NCBI GenBank assembly: GCA_019419545.1 | Contig: DXZT01000009.1 | Coordinates: 17,223-81,222 of the forward strand | Length of the DNA: 64,000 nucleotides | Direction: 5' to 3' | From: Collinsella sp. | GTDB taxonomy: Bacteria > Actinomycetota > Coriobacteriia > Coriobacteriales > Coriobacteriaceae | In this document: piece by piece, positions 8,566 to 20,159 of the stretch | How the letters are laid out: each line of letters starts with the position of its first letter | Numbering within the stretch: position 1 is the first letter of the stretch | Notes under the pieces: model-generated | What the model saw: the letters and a program-made list of their open reading frames with translations, nothing else | Told to the model about the DNA's origin: nothing | The model's database searches: none | Program-made: the position numbers and the translations under genes

Positions 8566-8591
8566 AGGGCACCGGCGTTAGCCGATGCCCT
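8566..8591 (-). terminator. Intrinsic terminator of the MFS/carbamoyltransferase operon
   Basis: Arms AGGGCA (8566-8571) and TGCCCT (8586-8591) with further inner pairing GGC/GCC. Read on the minus strand the stem is followed by TTTTTC, 50 bases after the MFS stop codon. Confidence 0.65.
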
Positions 8592-8640
8592 AAAGCTGCT
8601 GCAGATTAACTCCTACAGCGTATGACTAAGACGAATCGAA

Positions 8641-9906
8641 CTATTCGTCCCAAGAGAGGCTCTTACCAGTCTTCTTTGCCAGCAGCAAGAACAGACCGAT
8701 GATGACGTTGCATGCAATACAGAAGATGAAAACGCCCTGGAAGGAGCCGACAAGCTCGTATACCTTCATCATGACGGGCATGCCAAAGGCGCCGACGATA
8801 TAGCCCACGGAGCAGATGAGCGCGAAGATGCGACCAAAGTCACGGGAGCCAAAGACGTCCATCACCAAAACGGTCAGAGCGGTGCCGGCGATGACGTACA
8901 TGACGTCGTTAACACCGGCAGCAAGAATGCTGAGCGTCGAGTTGCCGCTGCTCATCATGAGCATGACAAAGGAGAGAATCGAGACGGCGAGCCAGCTCAG
9001 AATGGCCTTGGTGCTGCCAAACTTATCGCAAGTGGTACCGACGATCGGGTTGAGGAACAGGTCGAACAGCGATGCGGCGGAAACCATGAAGCCACCCACC
9101 ATGGGGCTAAAGCCGACCTCGGCGGCATAGGTGGGGAACAGCTGGTTCATGCAGCAAGTAAGCTGAACGAGGCAGAGGAAGCCGATGCAGAAAAAGAATG
9201 CAGGCGACTTAATAGCGCGTGCGTAGCTAACGCCACGTGCACTATCCTCGGTCGTCTCCTCGGTCTCGGCGACCGTCTCGCCTTCGACATAGCCATAGGG
9301 CAGCATGCCCTTGTCCTGGGGCTTATAGCGGATAATCAGGATGGAAGCGGGAAGAATGAGCACGGCGGAGACGCCAGCGAGCACCAGATAACCAGTCCTC
9401 CAGCCAGCAGCCTCAATGACAGAGGTGATGACGGGACTCATGATGAGCATGTAAATCGAGTTCACTGCCCAAGCGAGACCAATTGCCAGGCCGCCAGATT
9501 TTTTGAACCACTGGTCAATAACATCGGACATGGCGACGCCGGTAGTGAAGGCGAAGCAAACGCCAATCAAAGCACCAGCTGCGATGAACATCCAGACTTC
9601 GGTGTAGAAGGCCATGCCTGCGCCAGCGGCGAGCAGAATAAGCTCAACGACGGGGAGCCAAAACTTGCCAACAACCTTGGGGATGAGTTTTCCGACAAAC
9701 GGAAGAGCCGCTGCAAGACCAATGAGCGTTGCAGTGAAGTAATACGAGAAGATGGAGTAGTCAAATCCGAACTCCTCGCACACGGGCGCGACGAAGGAGC
9801 CAGCGATTACGCTATAGGATCCGGTCGTACCGGCAGACATGAGGCCGAGCGCGATCACGAGAACCCATGCGTAAACCTTGCTGCTCTTTAACTTTGCATT
9901 TTCCAT
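8641..9906 (-). CDS. MFS transporter (OFA-like), operon copy
   Basis: A 421-residue, 12-helix major facilitator carrier. I start at ATG 9906 (MENAKLKSSK), which has AGGAG nine bases upstream. The N-terminal helix reads WVLVIALGLMSAGTTGSYSV, followed by a second helix set with YYFTATLIGLAAALPF and the loop DVIDQWFKKSGGLAIGLAWA, which resembles the oxalate/formate antiporter branch. It is 12 bases downstream of the carbamoyltransferase stop codon and clearly the last gene of that operon, so it probably moves the pathway's substrate or product. A close paralogue lies at 13348-14628. The known agmatine/putrescine antiporter AguD is an APC-family protein, so this would be a different solution. Confidence 0.8.
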   Translation of the reverse strand: MENAKLKSSKVYAWVLVIALGLMSAGTTGSYSVIAGSFVAPVCEEFGFDYSIFSYYFTATLIGLAAALPFVGKLIPKVVGKFWLPVVELILLAAGAGMAFYTEVWMFIAAGALIGVCFAFTTGVAMSDVIDQWFKKSGGLAIGLAWAVNSIYMLIMSPVITSVIEAAGWRTGYLVLAGVSAVLILPASILIIRYKPQDKGMLPYGYVEGETVAETEETTEDSARGVSYARAIKSPAFFFCIGFLCLVQLTCCMNQLFPTYAAEVGFSPMVGGFMVSAASLFDLFLNPIVGTTCDKFGSTKAILSWLAVSILSFVMLMMSSGNSTLSILAAGVNDVMYVIAGTALTVLVMDVFGSRDFGRIFALICSVGYIVGAFGMPVMMKVYELVGSFQGVFIFCIACNVIIGLFLLLAKKTGKSLSWDE

Positions 9907-9917
9907 TGATACAGCTC

Positions 9918-10982
9918 CTAGAGACCCAGAAGGGCGCACATAACGGCCTTAATGGTGTGCTGACGGTTCTCTGCCTCACGGAAGATGACCGACGCGTTGG
10001 CCTCAAAGCACTCGTCCGCAATCTCAAAGCCCTCGGTGATGATTTCACGATGCAGGTCGTTCTTGCACTGGTCGAGCAACATCTTGCCAACGCGGTGATT
10101 TGCGTTGTGAACAGAGGGGAGCTCGTGCATGCAGAAGATGTCGGGGTTGTTGGTGCGCTTGCACAGCTCACTGGTGACGCGATAGGGGTACAGGGACTCG
10201 GCGTCGCCAAGCCAAGAGTTGTAGTCGTCAGGGTCCAGAACCTCGTCGCCGCACTCGGGGTTGATGTAGCGCCACTCCTCGGTAACGATTACGTCGACAC
10301 CGTCCAGAGCATCAAGGTCAGAGGTGATGGTGAAGGTCCTGTTAGGCGCGTACTTGGCGTAGCAGGCCTCAACCTCCTCGATCATTTCCTTGCACATCTG
10401 GTGACGGAGGTCGTCGGGGCCGATGGCGAGGAAGTCCATGTCGAGCATCGCGCACAGACGGCCATACCACACGGGGGCGCCGGCGCAGTTGCCAACGAAG
10501 GCCATCTTCTTGCCACGGCTCGTGCGCAGACCACCCCACTGCTCCTCCATCGTGAGAGCGTCAGCGAGCATCTGGGTCGGGTGATCGCCGAGGGTGAGGG
10601 CATTGATGACTGGAATATCGACCAAGTCGGCGACATCATAGAGGAACTGCTCGTCCTTTTGTGCACGATAGACAATGAGATCATACATGCCGTTGAAGAC
10701 GCGCATGGCATCCTCGATGGTCTCGCAATCGCCCATGTGGGAGTTGGTCAGATAGGTGAAGCCCATGCCCAGGTCGTTGCAAGAGGTCTCAAAGGCGCAA
10801 CGAGTGCGGGTCGAGCCCCACTCAAAGTTGGCGAGAACGTTCTTGCCGGGGAAGTAGCGCTGGTCGACACCGGACTTTTTCTGGGCCTTGAGGTTCCAGG
10901 CAAGATCGATGAGGTAACGGAAATCCTCAGAGGAAAGATCGTGGATGTTGAGGTAGTCGCGACCGCGAAGGCTGTTGTTCAT
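9918..10982 (-). CDS. Atypical ornithine/putrescine-type carbamoyltransferase
   Basis: A 354-residue protein of the aspartate/ornithine carbamoyltransferase superfamily. The carbamoyl-phosphate loop STRTR (residues 57-61) and HPTQ (134-137) are intact, so the transferase or reverse phosphorolysis reaction is chemically plausible. The second-substrate motifs depart from ornithine carbamoyltransferase: HCLP is HELP (286-289), and the SMG loop is replaced by DVIVTEEW. Gene context with an agmatine-deiminase-like enzyme points to a putrescine carbamoyltransferase (N-carbamoylputrescine to putrescine and carbamoyl phosphate), but the altered loops leave the true substrate open. It starts at ATG 10982 with GGAAAT upstream and is second of three genes. 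No carbamate kinase gene is in the window. Confidence 0.75.
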   Translation of the reverse strand: MNNSLRGRDYLNIHDLSSEDFRYLIDLAWNLKAQKKSGVDQRYFPGKNVLANFEWGSTRTRCAFETSCNDLGMGFTYLTNSHMGDCETIEDAMRVFNGMYDLIVYRAQKDEQFLYDVADLVDIPVINALTLGDHPTQMLADALTMEEQWGGLRTSRGKKMAFVGNCAGAPVWYGRLCAMLDMDFLAIGPDDLRHQMCKEMIEEVEACYAKYAPNRTFTITSDLDALDGVDVIVTEEWRYINPECGDEVLDPDDYNSWLGDAESLYPYRVTSELCKRTNNPDIFCMHELPSVHNANHRVGKMLLDQCKNDLHREIITEGFEIADECFEANASVIFREAENRQHTIKAVMCALLGL

Positions 10983-11026
10983 GCCTATTTCCTTTCAATT
11001 GTTTGATGGGTAAGTGTCGAATGCGC

Positions 11027-11056
11027 CCCCGAGGGAAACACGGATATCCCTCGGGG
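11027..11056. other. Intercistronic hairpin
   Basis: CCCCGAGGGA (11027-11036) pairs perfectly with TCCCTCGGGG (11047-11056) in the 121-base gap between the deiminase and carbamoyltransferase genes. There is no T-run on the minus strand, so it looks like an mRNA processing or stability element, or a partial terminator that lowers downstream expression, rather than an end of the operon. Confidence 0.55.
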
Positions 11057-11103
11057 ACTGTAAATGTGGCGCTTGGATCAGGCAGCGCAAGTTTAAGAAC
11101 TTG

Positions 11104-12342
11104 CTAGCAGCTGGCGGCCACGTCCTTGGTCCAGCAGTGCACGCCGCCGCCGGACAGGTTAAGCGCGAGAGAGTCGATCATGATGACCTTGCGATCGGGG
11201 AAGCAGCTCTCAAGAACCGCCTTGGCCTGCTCGTCCTTCTCCTTCACGACTTCGCTCATGCCTTCGTGGTAATAACGCTGGCCAAGAACGACGCCGTTGC
11301 AGATGAGGAAGTTGCAGTAGCTTGCTGCGGCATAAAAGTGAACGGGGCCTTCGGGCCAAGGGGTGCCATCCATGAACTTGCCGCCCATTTCGTCGATGAA
11401 GCCCTTATACAGCTCGTAGTCCTCGTCGCCGGGGGCGATGACAACCTCGATCGGCTCGGCAGTGGGCATGCGGACGATTTCGAAGGGCTTGCCCTCCCAG
11501 TCCGTCTCGGCGCGTAGAATCTCGTAGGCGGCGTCGATGCGACGACGCGATTCCGCGCCCGCCTTGCTCGAGGCGGCCTCCTCATCGGATACCTCGGCAA
11601 GAAGAATCTTGTTCGGGGTGATAAAGCGGCACATCTCATCGATGTGGGCGGCGAAGCTCATGCCGAAGACAGGAGTTCCATCTTCCTTCTCGTCGAGGAT
11701 GCCCAGTCGATAGTCGTCGTCCTCAAGCATAGGCTGCGGCAGCCAGATAACCTTGTTGAGGTTGTAGATGCGCTTGTACTCGGCCTCCACTTCCTCTTTT
11801 GAGAACTCGGGATTGCGCTTGCGGCATTCCGTGTCCTCGATGGCGATCAGGGTGCCGTGACCGTCAAACTCGCGGTCGCCGCCCTCCGAAACCATTTCGG
11901 AATTGACGATATCGAAGCACCCGAGCGCAACCGCCATGTGAACAGCTGCCCTGCGTGCGGACTGGCACTCTGGGGAGTTCTTGTCCCACACGCCATAATA
12001 GGTCCAAGCGGGGTTGACCATATGGGAATGGCCTTCGTCGTCGACCATGATGCTGGGGCCGTTGTCGCGAACGTAGAAGTTGGAGTCTTCGAACTGCGTA
12101 ATCTGGATACGGTCGAGATCCACCCCTTCTTCTTTAAGGCGCGAGCAGGCTTCCTCGTAGGAGCCGGGGGTGCCACAGTTGAGGTTGACCGTAACGTCGC
12201 CATACTCAAGCAAAGCTTTAATTACGTCAACGCAGGGCTGGCGATTATCGAAGCCCTCTGCGCGAATGTAATCGGGAAGCCATGTCACATAGACGTTGGA
12301 GCGTTTCTCAAACTCGCCCGGCATACGATAGTTCTCGTACAT
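11104..12342 (-). CDS. Agmatine deiminase-like enzyme (PAD_porph family)
   Basis: A 412-residue guanidine-modifying enzyme. I start at ATG 12342 (MYENYRMPGE), six bases after GGAAGGA. Catalytic landmarks of the agmatine/peptidyl-arginine deiminase family are visible: FYVRDNGPS (89-97), SEGGDREFDGHGT (152-164), HID (233-235) and the nucleophile Cys403 in SGGGVHCWT. Agmatine deiminases hydrolyse agmatine to N-carbamoylputrescine and ammonia. The partner carbamoyltransferase downstream fits that pathway, but the Trp usually seen before RD.GP is Tyr-Val here and the C-terminus is short, so another guanidino substrate is possible. First gene of a three-gene unit facing a TetR gene, with three candidate operators between them. 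Confidence 0.75.
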   Translation of the reverse strand: MYENYRMPGEFEKRSNVYVTWLPDYIRAEGFDNRQPCVDVIKALLEYGDVTVNLNCGTPGSYEEACSRLKEEGVDLDRIQITQFEDSNFYVRDNGPSIMVDDEGHSHMVNPAWTYYGVWDKNSPECQSARRAAVHMAVALGCFDIVNSEMVSEGGDREFDGHGTLIAIEDTECRKRNPEFSKEEVEAEYKRIYNLNKVIWLPQPMLEDDDYRLGILDEKEDGTPVFGMSFAAHIDEMCRFITPNKILLAEVSDEEAASSKAGAESRRRIDAAYEILRAETDWEGKPFEIVRMPTAEPIEVVIAPGDEDYELYKGFIDEMGGKFMDGTPWPEGPVHFYAAASYCNFLICNGVVLGQRYYHEGMSEVVKEKDEQAKAVLESCFPDRKVIMIDSLALNLSGGGVHCWTKDVAASC

Positions 12343-12422
12343 GGTTGGTCCTTCCGTCGGGTTTCCCGCAATGCTGTCCGGCCGCGACAATAGCGGGGTT
12401 ACACCAGCTATAGTACTACTAT

Positions 12423-12489
12423 ACCTACCGTTCGGTAGGTGTTTTTGTATAATTACCGTTCGCCTGTCGATACCTACCGTTCACCGTTT
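12423..12489. promoter_or_regulatory. Cluster of three candidate TetR operators
   Basis: A perfect 18-bp palindrome, ACCTACCG-TT-CGGTAGGT, lies at 12423-12440. Two related sites follow: AATTACCGTTCGCC from 12451 and ACCTACCGTTCACC from 12472. They sit in the divergent gap between the deiminase operon (minus) and the TetR gene (plus), 80-150 bases from each start, where a repressor would control both. The word AATTACCGTTCG occurs again, inverted, before the second MFS gene (14737-14748). Confidence 0.7.
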
Positions 12490-12581
12490 ATAGTGGTCGT
12501 GTTTGGACACGAATTGATGTTCCGTTGCCATTCTTAATAATGTTGGCAATGCGGAAGTGATTTGCAATGGAGAAGTGAAGC

Positions 12582-13145
12582 GTGAGCACAAAGGGAAAAA
12601 TATTGGACGCAATGTATGATCTTGTGGCAGAAGTCGGTTACGACAAGGCGTCCATTGGAAAAATCTGCGACCGTGTCGGTATATCCAAACCATCGGTGTA
12701 CTACTACTTTCCCTCTAAAGAGGATATTTTCACCACGCTCTTAGATAGTATGTTTCCGACTATCGACTATCAGCGCGACTACTCGCTAATAGTCGATAGG
12801 GACGGATTCAAGGCGGCGCTTATCGAGCTCGGCAATTCGGTTATAGGTGGCTATCGTAGTGATGAAAAGCGCCGTCGCGTGCTGGCCGAGGTCAGTATTC
12901 AGGCAAATCGAATCCCTGCAGTTCAGGAACGTCAGGCAACGGCGATCAACCGAACTATGGACGCGCTTAAAGACATCCTTCTCCATGGCCTAGAAATTGG
13001 CGCGTTTTCCGATGAAACAGACGTCATGCTGTACGTGCAGATTCTTTACACCGTACTTGAGGGAGCGAGCAATACCGTTGCCCAAGATGAAGACATCGAT
13101 GAAAAGGCTGTTTGGGCAGGGATCGTCGAACTCATGTTTAAATAG
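12582..13145 (+). CDS. TetR-family regulator of the deiminase/MFS locus
   Basis: A 187-residue TetR/AcrR repressor. The N-terminal helix-turn-helix is standard (KASIGKICDRVGISKPSVYYYFPSK, seen at residues 22-46; quoted in part here: VGISKPSVYYYFPSK), and the all-helical C-terminal half would bind an effector. The start is GTG 12582, preceded by GGAGAAGTGAAGC. It is divergent from the agmatine-deiminase-like operon and convergent with the second MFS gene. Operator-like palindromes in front of both units suggest that it represses both and is relieved by a pathway compound (inference). Confidence 0.85.
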   Translation: MSTKGKILDAMYDLVAEVGYDKASIGKICDRVGISKPSVYYYFPSKEDIFTTLLDSMFPTIDYQRDYSLIVDRDGFKAALIELGNSVIGGYRSDEKRRRVLAEVSIQANRIPAVQERQATAINRTMDALKDILLHGLEIGAFSDETDVMLYVQILYTVLEGASNTVAQDEDIDEKAVWAGIVELMFK

Positions 13146-13250
13146 GCGCGTAATAACAGAGGCACCTTGGCAAGCGCGATGCGACGACTTGCGAGGTCGC
13201 GGAATGGTTCGAAACCCGTGTTCGCGATGATTGCAAAAGTTGTTGAATAG

Positions 13251-13293
13251 AAATTGGGGCCGATTCCAGCTATGTTGGAATCGGCCCCAATTT
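13251..13293. terminator. Bidirectional terminator, 18-bp perfect stem
   Basis: Arms 13251-13268 and 13276-13293 are perfectly complementary, GC-rich in the middle, with A/T runs at both ends (AAATTGGGG and CCCCAATTT). It lies between the convergent TetR and second MFS genes and can end transcription from both sides. Confidence 0.85.
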
Positions 13294-13347
13294 CGTTTTA
13301 ACTTGCGGAGACAAATGACAGGGCTGAAGGGCAGTTCGTTGGTCAGG

Positions 13348-14628
13348 TTATTTCGCGGTAGTCTTATTGAGGAGACCGGAAACTAAAGCAAATGTCGCAA
13401 TCAGAAGGTTGCAGATGATACAGAAGACGAATACTCCTTGGAAAGACCCTGCCATACCGTAAACCTTCATCATGACTGGCATTCCGAAAGCTCCGACAAC
13501 ATAGCCCGCTGAGCAAATAATCGAATAGATCCTTCCAAAATCGCGTGATCCGAAGAGCGAGAGGAGAATCATCGGCATTGCAGTTCCAACGATGGCGAAC
13601 ATGACGTCGTTTACGCCGGCCGCGATGATGGAAACGGTCCCGTTGCTTCCGCCAAAGATGAGAAGTAGGAATGAAAGAATGCTGACTCCCGTCCATGCGA
13701 CCGTTGCTTTAATAGCACCGAGCTTGTCACATGTTTTGCCTACGAAGGGATTTAGGAAAATATCGGAGAGCGAAGCCGCCGAAACCATTAGGCTTCCCAC
13801 GATGGGATTGAAGCCGACCTCGCTTGCATAGGTCGGGAACAGCTGGTTCATGCAGCAGGTGAGTTGCGCCACGCAGAGCAGAAGGGCGCAGAGAATAAAA
13901 GATGGCGTTTTCGCGGCATCGCGGAGCGCCATGCCCGAAGAGACATCTTCCTTTTCATCGGCGCTGTAGCTCTCATGGGTTTCGGAGGTAGTCTCTCCGT
14001 ACGGAAGCATATTGCGATCAGAAGGCTTAAGGCGAATGATAAATGCGCTTGTGGGCAATATCATGGCTGCAGAAACGGCCGCAAGTACGATGTAACCCGT
14101 ACGCCAGCCTTGCTGCTCGATGACCAGTGTAATGACAGGACTCAATAGCAGCGTGCAGAGAGAATTAACGCCCCACGCAAGGCCGATGGCAAGACCAGAC
14201 GATTTACTGAACCATTGGTCAATGACATCGGACATGCAGACACCCGTTGTGAACGAAAAGCAGATGCCGATCACTGCGGCGGAGACGATGAACATCCAGA
14301 CCTCGGTGTAGAACGCCATTGCGGCGCCGGCGGCAATAAGGACGAGTTCAACGCAAATATGCCATGGTTTGCCGATTACTTTTGGAATGAAACGACTCAA
14401 AAGCGGAAGCCCAAGCGCAAGGCCAAGAAGAATCGCGGTGAAATAGAAAGAGAAAGAAGTGTAGTCAAAGCCCAGGTCTTCACATACAGGAGCGATGAAT
14501 GAGCCGGCAATGATGCTGTAGGTGCCGGTTGTTCCCGCAGACATTAAACCGAGCGCAATAACGACAATCCAAGCAAATGCGCCGCTCTCACGGGGGCGGT
14601 CCTTTTCGGCTGGTGCGATGAGAGTCAT
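13348..14628 (-). CDS. MFS transporter (OFA-like), stand-alone paralogue
   Basis: A 426-residue, 12-helix carrier very similar to the one at 8641-9906: both contain VIALGLMSAGTTG, AFYTEVWMFI, the MSDVIDQWF loop and the RDFGRI segment. I start at ATG 14628 (MTLIAPAEKD), after CGGAGTAACC, rather than at an upstream ATG that would place the operator-like sites inside the gene. A leader of about 120 bases contains two sites resembling those of the TetR regulator, so the two paralogues may be co-induced. Different directions or substrates of exchange for the two carriers are possible but not visible. Confidence 0.8.
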   Translation of the reverse strand: MTLIAPAEKDRPRESGAFAWIVVIALGLMSAGTTGTYSIIAGSFIAPVCEDLGFDYTSFSFYFTAILLGLALGLPLLSRFIPKVIGKPWHICVELVLIAAGAAMAFYTEVWMFIVSAAVIGICFSFTTGVCMSDVIDQWFSKSSGLAIGLAWGVNSLCTLLLSPVITLVIEQQGWRTGYIVLAAVSAAMILPTSAFIIRLKPSDRNMLPYGETTSETHESYSADEKEDVSSGMALRDAAKTPSFILCALLLCVAQLTCCMNQLFPTYASEVGFNPIVGSLMVSAASLSDIFLNPFVGKTCDKLGAIKATVAWTGVSILSFLLLIFGGSNGTVSIIAAGVNDVMFAIVGTAMPMILLSLFGSRDFGRIYSIICSAGYVVGAFGMPVMMKVYGMAGSFQGVFVFCIICNLLIATFALVSGLLNKTTAK

Positions 14629-14660
14629 GGTTACTCCGTTTCTATCGGCAATGCAACCTA

Positions 14661-14748
14661 TATGCCTACCGATAGGTATATAAAGATGGAGATTCTTCGT
14701 CAAGTGTTAAGCGGGGAGCGGGGACCCTTAACGTGCCGAACGGTAATT
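14661..14748 (-). promoter_or_regulatory. Candidate TetR sites upstream of the second MFS gene
   Basis: GCCTACCGATAGGTAT (14664-14679) contains CCTA-CCGA-TAGG, and CGAACGGTAATT (14737-14748) is the exact inverse of AATTACCGTTCG found among the deiminase-operon sites. Both precede the MFS start at 14628. Supports a shared regulon; binding is inferred. Confidence 0.6.
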
Positions 14749-14758
14749 GGGCCCCCAA

Positions 14759-14787
14759 TGCGACAAAGGGACTGTCCCTTTGTCGCA
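14759..14787. repeat. 29-bp palindromic repeat, copy 3 (TGCGACA variant)
   Basis: Same element, but both arms carry the C/G version of one base pair (TGCGACA with TGTCGCA), so pairing is kept. It abuts the stop codon of the ABC transporter gene (14788-14790). Confidence 0.85.
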
Positions 14788-18042
<3,255 letters not shown>

Positions 18043-18202
18043 GGACGGCAACCTCTCCCCCGCCGTTCGCATCCAACGCGTTTGACCTACTCTATCAGCT
18101 TTTTTGCCGGTACCAGCAAGGAATGTAACGAACAAAAATGTAACGAACAAAAAACGGGACGGCACGCCGTATGGCGCACCATCCCGCACATAACATCGAA
18201 GG

Positions 18203-18231
18203 TGTGACAAAGGGACTGCCCCTTTGTCACA
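18203..18231. repeat. 29-bp palindromic repeat, copy 4
   Basis: Variant with TGC in the loop, followed by a half copy CCTTTGTCGCATT. It is preceded by ACATAACATCGAAGG, a word that also precedes copy 5 (CATAACATCGAAG), so the repeated unit is longer than the palindrome. Confidence 0.8.
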
Positions 18232-18249
18232 CCTTTGTCGCATTCGAAC

Positions 18250-19212
18250 CTACTGTTCGCTCTTCGCGAGTGCCTGATCGATCAGTTTGTTGAGCGCCTC
18301 ACGCTGCTCAGCGGAGTTGATGCCGCCCATGATCGGCTCTCCCACAATGTTACCGTTCTGGTCGATCACGTAGGTGGTCGGGAACGAGTACAGGTTGGAG
18401 GTGAACTTTCCGGCCTCGCTGTCCGACTTAAACCAGATGTTCTTATACGTCACGCCCTTCTTGGAAAGCACGTCCTTGGCATCGGCCACCTCGTCTTTGT
18501 TGCCATCGAGCGTAAAGGAATTAACGCCCACGACCTGGCCGCCCTTCTCGGCAAGCTCCTTGTTGAGCTTCTCCAGATCGCCCAGCTCTCCCACGCACGG
18601 CTTGCAAGTGGTAAACCAGAAGTTCATGACGGTGACCTTGTTCTTGGAGAACAGCTCGTCGCTGTTTACATCGTTGCCGTCCAAGTCCTTGCCCTTAAAG
18701 CTGGGGAACTTCGTCTCCTCGCTCTCGCCGTTGGTCATCCCTGCGGTCGAGGCATCAACGCTCTCCCCCTCGCCGGGCGTGCTGCCGCATCCGGGGAACT
18801 CCTTCTCCAGCGCCATGAGCTTGTCCTCGATCTCCTTGACCTGCTGCGCGCCGGCCTTGAGCATCTTGAGCTCGTCAGCCGTAAACTGGTCCTTGGCACC
18901 CTCGATAGTATCAAGCAAAAAGTCTCCGTAGTTCTTGCCGTCCTCAATCATGGGAGTGTCTTTGTTGGCCGCAAGGAACACCTTTTCCCATAGGGCGTTA
19001 TCGCTCGCAAAGATCTCGTTTTCCTTTTGCAGTAGCTGCTGATACAGTTCGGCCGCCTCCTCGGCGCTCGACGGCTTTTGCGCTATGAGCTCGGCAATCT
19101 GCGCATCGCCGCTCGCAGTATCGTTCGCGTTACTCTTGGGTGCAGAACACGCCGCGAGACTTAGCGCCAGCACGGGCAGCATCAACAGAGCCGCAATTTT
19201 TGACAGTTTCAT
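18250..19212 (-). CDS. TlpA/ResA-like thioredoxin lipoprotein
   Basis: A 320-residue secreted thiol-disulfide oxidoreductase. The signal peptide ends in a lipobox (LAAC, Cys22), so the protein is anchored outside the membrane. Residues 30-165 are a helical, acidic spacer; residues 168-320 form a TlpA/ResA thioredoxin domain with active-site CKPC (Cys203, Cys206) in FWFTTCKPCVGEL and the cis-Pro segment SFPTTYVID. It is the last gene of an operon with a NapH-like ferredoxin and a CXXC microprotein. The ferredoxin could feed electrons through the membrane to reduce this protein, which then reduces extracytoplasmic disulfides (inference from similar clusters). Confidence 0.85.
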   Translation of the reverse strand: MKLSKIAALLMLPVLALSLAACSAPKSNANDTASGDAQIAELIAQKPSSAEEAAELYQQLLQKENEIFASDNALWEKVFLAANKDTPMIEDGKNYGDFLLDTIEGAKDQFTADELKMLKAGAQQVKEIEDKLMALEKEFPGCGSTPGEGESVDASTAGMTNGESEETKFPSFKGKDLDGNDVNSDELFSKNKVTVMNFWFTTCKPCVGELGDLEKLNKELAEKGGQVVGVNSFTLDGNKDEVADAKDVLSKKGVTYKNIWFKSDSEAGKFTSNLYSFPTTYVIDQNGNIVGEPIMGGINSAEQREALNKLIDQALAKSEQ

Positions 19213-19247
19213 GGTTCCTCCGTTTATATCGAAACTTATATAGGTAC

Positions 19248-20159
19248 CTATTTGTTTTCGCAGGCTTGCGCGGACTGCGCGGGCTTGTCGCCCGTCACAC
19301 CCAGCCCGTAGCGAAAGCTAATGGCATCGACGGGGCACGCGCCCACGCATTTGCCGCAACGAATGCACTCGGCATGGTCGGGTGTACGCGTAACGTCCAC
19401 GTCCATCTGGCACACCCTGGCGCACTTGCCGCACGAAACGCACTTGCCCTGGTCAACCTGGATCCCCAGCAAAGACACCTTGTTCATGAGCGCATAAAAC
19501 GCACCGAGGGGGCAAATCCATTTACAGAAGGGGCGATAGAACAATACGCTCAGCACCGCAACCACAATGAGGATCGCGAGCTTCCAGGAAAAGAGCTTTC
19601 CCAGCGCGGAGCGGATTCCCACGTTCATGATGGACAGCGGAATCGCGCCCTCGAGCACACCTTGCGGGCAGATGTACTTGCAAAAGAACGGGTCGCCCAT
19701 ACCCACATCGTTGACCACCAAGACGGGCAGCAGCACCACGGCAAACAGCAGCACGGCATACTTGATGTACGTGAGCGGCTTGAGCTTTTTCGTGGAGAGC
19801 TTTTTGCCGGGAATCTTATGCAAGAGCTCTTGCAGCCATCCAAACGGACACAAAAAGCCGCATACAAAACGTCCCAGCAGCACCCCGATCAAAATGAGTG
19901 TTCCGGTGACGTAATACGAAAAGCTGAACTTAGATGAACCCACCACCGACTGAAACGACCCGATGGGGCACGCACCCGAGGCCGCTGGACACGAGTAGCA
20001 GTTGAGCCCCGGCACGCAGACGGCTTTGCCCGCCCCCTGGTAGATACCTCCCTTGGCAAAATTAGGCAGGTGAATGTTGGTCGCAAGCGTCGCCGCCGCC
20101 TGAATCAATCCGCGAAATCGCGCCAAAAGATGCGATACGGTGTTTTTTCTTTTAACCAA
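19248..20159 (-). CDS. NapH/CcdA-partner-type membrane 4Fe-4S protein
   Basis: About 303 residues. Membrane helices alternate with cysteine motifs typical of the NapH/NosR/YccM group: NCYSCPAASGACPIGSF, GRFVCGFLCPFGWLQE, CKYICPQG and FCKWICPLGAF, followed by a ferredoxin tail with CVSCGKCARVCQMDV and CIRCGKCVGACPVDA that binds two 4Fe-4S clusters. It likely passes electrons from the cytoplasm or quinones to an outside acceptor. There is no ATG near the N-terminus; I choose TTG 20159 behind GGAG, which overlaps the upstream microprotein gene by eight bases. TlpA-like lipoprotein is encoded 35 bases downstream, its probable electron acceptor. Confidence 0.75.
   Translation of the reverse strand: MVKRKNTVSHLLARFRGLIQAAATLATNIHLPNFAKGGIYQGAGKAVCVPGLNCYSCPAASGACPIGSFQSVVGSSKFSFSYYVTGTLILIGVLLGRFVCGFLCPFGWLQELLHKIPGKKLSTKKLKPLTYIKYAVLLFAVVLLPVLVVNDVGMGDPFFCKYICPQGVLEGAIPLSIMNVGIRSALGKLFSWKLAILIVVAVLSVLFYRPFCKWICPLGAFYALMNKVSLLGIQVDQGKCVSCGKCARVCQMDVDVTRTPDHAECIRCGKCVGACPVDAISFRYGLGVTGDKPAQSAQACENK

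Noticed and set aside
13190..13230. GGTTCGAAACC word as part of a tRNA
   Set aside because: No acceptor or anticodon stem can be built around it; the neighbouring strong stem is a terminator.
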